Assembly (NCBI GenBank): GCA_007129335.1
Contig: SKVS01000111.1
Coordinates: 1 to 6,278 of the forward strand
DNA: 6,278 nucleotides
Direction of reading: 5' to 3'
Source of the DNA: Spirochaetaceae bacterium
GTDB taxonomy: Bacteria; Spirochaetota; Spirochaetia; DSM-27196; Salinispiraceae
Shown here: positions 5,609 through 6,278 of the stretch, in pieces
Numbering within the stretch: the stretch's first letter is position 1
Layout of the letters: every line of letters begins with the position of its first letter
Translations under genes and position numbers: made by a program
The notes under the pieces: model-generated
The model's database searches: none
The model's input: only the letters and a program-made list of their open reading frames with translations
Told to the model about the DNA's origin: nothing

Positions 5609-6278
5609 CTAAAATGGTACCAAGGGTTGTAATTGTAGAATCTCCAGGGATTCAATTTTTTTTTCCCCTTTCCATACAATCGAGTGTTCCCCAATTTGGG
5701 CTACTCCCATGTGACTGGATGGTTGGGCATGATTACGAATTGAATAACTACCATGACGGGGTATAACCTGGGAAGACCACGTTCGCCAAACACCCACAGT
5801 ATCCCCGTGGCGAAGAAGGGGTATACCGCGAAGATCCAGCTCATAAGGCCTGCCAAGAAGGCTTTCGGCCGTACGTAAGTCACCGTCCAGAATACACCTA
5901 CGAACTTTGGTGCTACTAATCGGGTCTCCATTATGATTGGCTAAGGGGGTGATGTCAACCCGCAGTTTTTTTCCCAATTTCTGGCATAACCCGGAAATTT
6001 CTCCAGCTTCTTTACCAGGGTAGCGGCCAAGATGGAAATTTTCCCCTACCCGCAATGCCGCAAGGGGTACCCAATCCAACAGGGTAACTAGAAAATCCTG
6101 GGCAGTAATCTGGCGAAATTGTTCATCGAAAGGAAGAATAATTACTCCCGCAAAGCCAAGAGCTTTGAGAATTTCGAGTTTCTGCTTCATGGTTTGAATG
6201 TCACCCATGTAAGTCTCGGGAGTAAGAGCTCGGGCCGGATTAGGAAGGAAGGTAATAACCCAGGGATCGGCACCCAAG
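5609..6278 (-). CDS. ribF: RibF-type FAD synthetase, 5'-truncated by window edge; kinase domain degenerate
   Basis: About 222 C-terminal residues are visible. The first visible codon (TTG) is internal Leu, and the true start with the GxFDGxHxGH nucleotide-binding motif lies beyond the window. Residues here are counted from that codon. Adenylyltransferase features: TFLPNP (9-14, family TFxPhP), [16 protein letters not shown] (77-92, family GxDFxFGxxrxG), ISSTKVR (120-126, the nucleotidyltransferase signature) and LLGRPYEL (140-147). This domain converts FMN and ATP to FAD. The C-terminal riboflavin-kinase half is abnormal. Only about 75 residues follow the kinase-entry motif instead of about 125. 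No GRxxGFPTAN motif is visible ([13 protein letters not shown] at 157-169 stands there), and the usual YG...R...F end is absent. Remnants such as IPRHGSYSI (172-180) and GVAQIG (191-196) remain in frame, so a recent frameshift is unlikely. It is probably monofunctional FMN adenylyltransferase. TAG stop, 11 bp from rpsO. Confidence 0.9.
   Translation of the reverse strand, partial: LGADPWVITFLPNPARALTPETYMGDIQTMKQKLEILKALGFAGVIILPFDEQFRQITAQDFLVTLLDWVPLAALRVGENFHLGRYPGKEAGEISGLCQKLGKKLRVDITPLANHNGDPISSTKVRRCILDGDLRTAESLLGRPYELDLRGIPLLRHGDTVGVWRTWSSQVIPRHGSYSIRNHAQPSSHMGVAQIGEHSIVWKGEKKIESLEILQLQPLVPF

Overview
This is a compact bacterial housekeeping window. Every supportable gene lies on the minus strand, so transcription runs from right to left. 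In that direction the order is ribF (5' end outside the window), rpsO, pnp, dut, then two LptF/LptG-family permeases. Base composition looks mid-40s percent GC by eye. The ribF-rpsO-pnp core is widespread in bacteria. Its continuation into dut and two YjgP/YjgQ permeases, together with the PNPase N-terminal sequence, makes me think of a spirochaete of the Treponema/Spirochaeta type. That assignment is from memory and was not tested.

Right part (5328-6278): the 3' portion of ribF ends 11 bp before rpsO, and the rpsO Shine-Dalgarno (SD) sequence fills that gap. The RibF nucleotidyltransferase domain looks intact, but its riboflavin-kinase domain is shortened and lacks the hallmark GFPTAN motif.

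Middle (4967-5327): the only gene-free stretch is the 361-bp rpsO-pnp spacer. It is rich in secondary structure: a 12-bp hairpin just after rpsO, a weak terminator-like element with a competing partner, a 12-bp hairpin with a CUUC loop, a long two-part hairpin about 60 nt before pnp, and a small hairpin covering the pnp SD. This resembles in layout, not in sequence, the RNase III/PNPase-controlled rpsO-pnp spacer of enteric bacteria. I found no convincing promoter in it.

Left part (4-4966): pnp encodes a full-length polynucleotide phosphorylase. After 58 bp comes dut, a complete dUTPase starting at GTG. It overlaps lptF by 8 bp (ATGGCTAG), and lptF overlaps lptG by 4 bp (ATGA). This packing implies one transcript with translational coupling through the last three genes. 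The operon combines translation (S15), RNA turnover (PNPase), flavin cofactor synthesis, nucleotide-pool sanitation (dUTPase) and outer-membrane lipid export.

I see no mobile element, CRISPR array, tRNA or phage gene. The points most worth a second look are the degenerate kinase half of RibF, the structured pnp leader, and a helical insertion in LptF.
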